Source: Mycobacterium sp. (GTDB lineage Bacteria; Actinomycetota; Actinomycetes; Mycobacteriales; Mycobacteriaceae). From it: a DNA stretch of 6,434 bases. Position numbers and translations under genes: made by a program. Positions within the stretch are counted from its first letter, which is position 1, and the number at the start of each line of letters is the position of its first letter. Shown here piece after piece: positions 6,030-6,434 of the stretch. The stretch covers positions 1 through 6,434 of the forward strand of contig JAQSXQ010000112.1 in NCBI GenBank assembly GCA_029256565.1, in the 5' to 3' direction. The notes under the pieces are model-generated. The model was given only the letters and a program-made list of their open reading frames with translations, made no database searches and was not told the origin of the DNA.

Positions 6030-6434
6030 TCAGTCCGGCAACCGCGTGTGCATCCGCATTCCCGCGACGGCAGCCAGCACGAGGGCCAACGCGCCGAGCC
6101 TGAGCCAGCCCGCGCTGGCGTCACCCTTGATCGACTCGTATCCGATGTGCTGCTGCAGAGTGGTGAACACGTCTTTCAGCTGCTGCAGGCTCGACGCCGT
6201 ATGCGCACTGCCACCGGAGAGTTGAGCGATCCGCTTCAGCATCTCGTCATCCACCGGAACGGGCTGTTGCCGACCGTCAGTGGGGATGGTGCCGCCAGGC
6301 GTACCGAAGGACACCGTGGAGATCGGCACTCCTTGCCCTTTCGCCGTGCGTGCGGCCGTGAAGGCGCCCCTCGGGCTATCTGGATCCGCCGGGACCGTCT
6401 CCTTGCCGTCGGACATCAGCACGATTCGTGCCGG
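6030..6434 (-). CDS. VWA-domain membrane protein, C-terminal part (Rv1481/UPF0353-like)
   Basis: Only the last 134 residues are present; the gene continues off the right edge with no start seen. The fragment opens PARIVLMSDGKETVP, a typical late von Willebrand factor A strand with the metal-site aspartate (SDG). Next come VPISTVSFGTPGGTI (36-50), DDEMLKRIAQLSGG (62-75), a LQQLKDVFTTLQQHIGYE stretch (83-100), and one hydrophobic segment WLRLGALALVLAAVAG (110-125), before a short basic tail HTRLPD. This ending closely resembles the mycobacterial Rv1481 group (about 335 residues), so roughly 200 residues are missing. Relatives lie beside MoxR-type AAA ATPases and DUF58 proteins and are thought to act in chaperone or cell-envelope processes. 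In M. tuberculosis the Rv1481 region leads into the fabG1-inhA genes; here an HxlR gene faces it. A paralogue or a rearranged locus would explain this. Confidence 0.82.
   Translation of the reverse strand, partial: PARIVLMSDGKETVPADPDSPRGAFTAARTAKGQGVPISTVSFGTPGGTIPTDGRQQPVPVDDEMLKRIAQLSGGSAHTASSLQQLKDVFTTLQQHIGYESIKGDASAGWLRLGALALVLAAVAGMRMHTRLPD

Noticed and set aside
5551..6225. 224-codon plus-strand open frame overlapping HxlR
   Set aside because: The HxlR frame carries the complete winged-helix signature; this frame is Arg/Pro-rich and runs into the antisense of the VWA gene.

Overview
The window looks like chromosomal DNA from a high-GC actinobacterium, most probably a mycobacterium-type organism. 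The support is strong GC bias at third codon positions, a C-terminal VWA membrane protein fragment resembling the mycobacterial Rv1481/UPF0353 family, and a promoter that appears to start transcription at an ATG, as is common in mycobacteria. The genus is an inference. I see no tRNA, rRNA, insertion sequence, CRISPR array or phage gene.

Layout. (1) The left end (1-623, minus strand) holds most of a DUF707 protein, a family best known from plants, whose C-terminus lies outside the window. (2) A 115-bp gap with nested palindromes follows. (3) 739-4206 (minus) is a very large fused indolepyruvate:ferredoxin oxidoreductase of 1155 residues. It contains the TPP-binding (alpha), iron-sulfur and beta/gamma-type domains in one chain plus a poorly characterised C-terminal domain. 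(4) An Lrp/AsnC regulator (4337-4837, plus) is transcribed divergently from it across a 130-bp region with a GTGA-N6-TCAC palindrome. This pair reads as an amino-acid-responsive switch for aromatic amino acid (2-oxo acid) catabolism. (5) 4861-5439 (minus) is an NAD(P)H-dependent FMN reductase-type flavoprotein. It is divergent from (6) an HxlR-family regulator with a single cysteine (5579-6022, plus). Between them lie two inverted repeats built from the same CACTTAC half-site, a good -10 box, and a possible leaderless 19-codon ORF whose stop overlaps the HxlR start as ATGA. This reads as a compact redox or electrophile-response module. (7) 6030-6434 (minus) is the C-terminal third of a VWA-domain membrane protein, cut by the window end.

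The two regulator/enzyme pairs are each divergent and each controls, by inference, its neighbour. The tails of the pairs meet convergently with very small gaps (23 bp and 7 bp) and no visible intrinsic terminator. I found no clear evidence of an entirely new system. The most worthwhile leads are the HxlR operator/uORF arrangement, the CRP-like palindrome in front of the Lrp gene, and the presence of a DUF707 protein next to the oxidoreductase.
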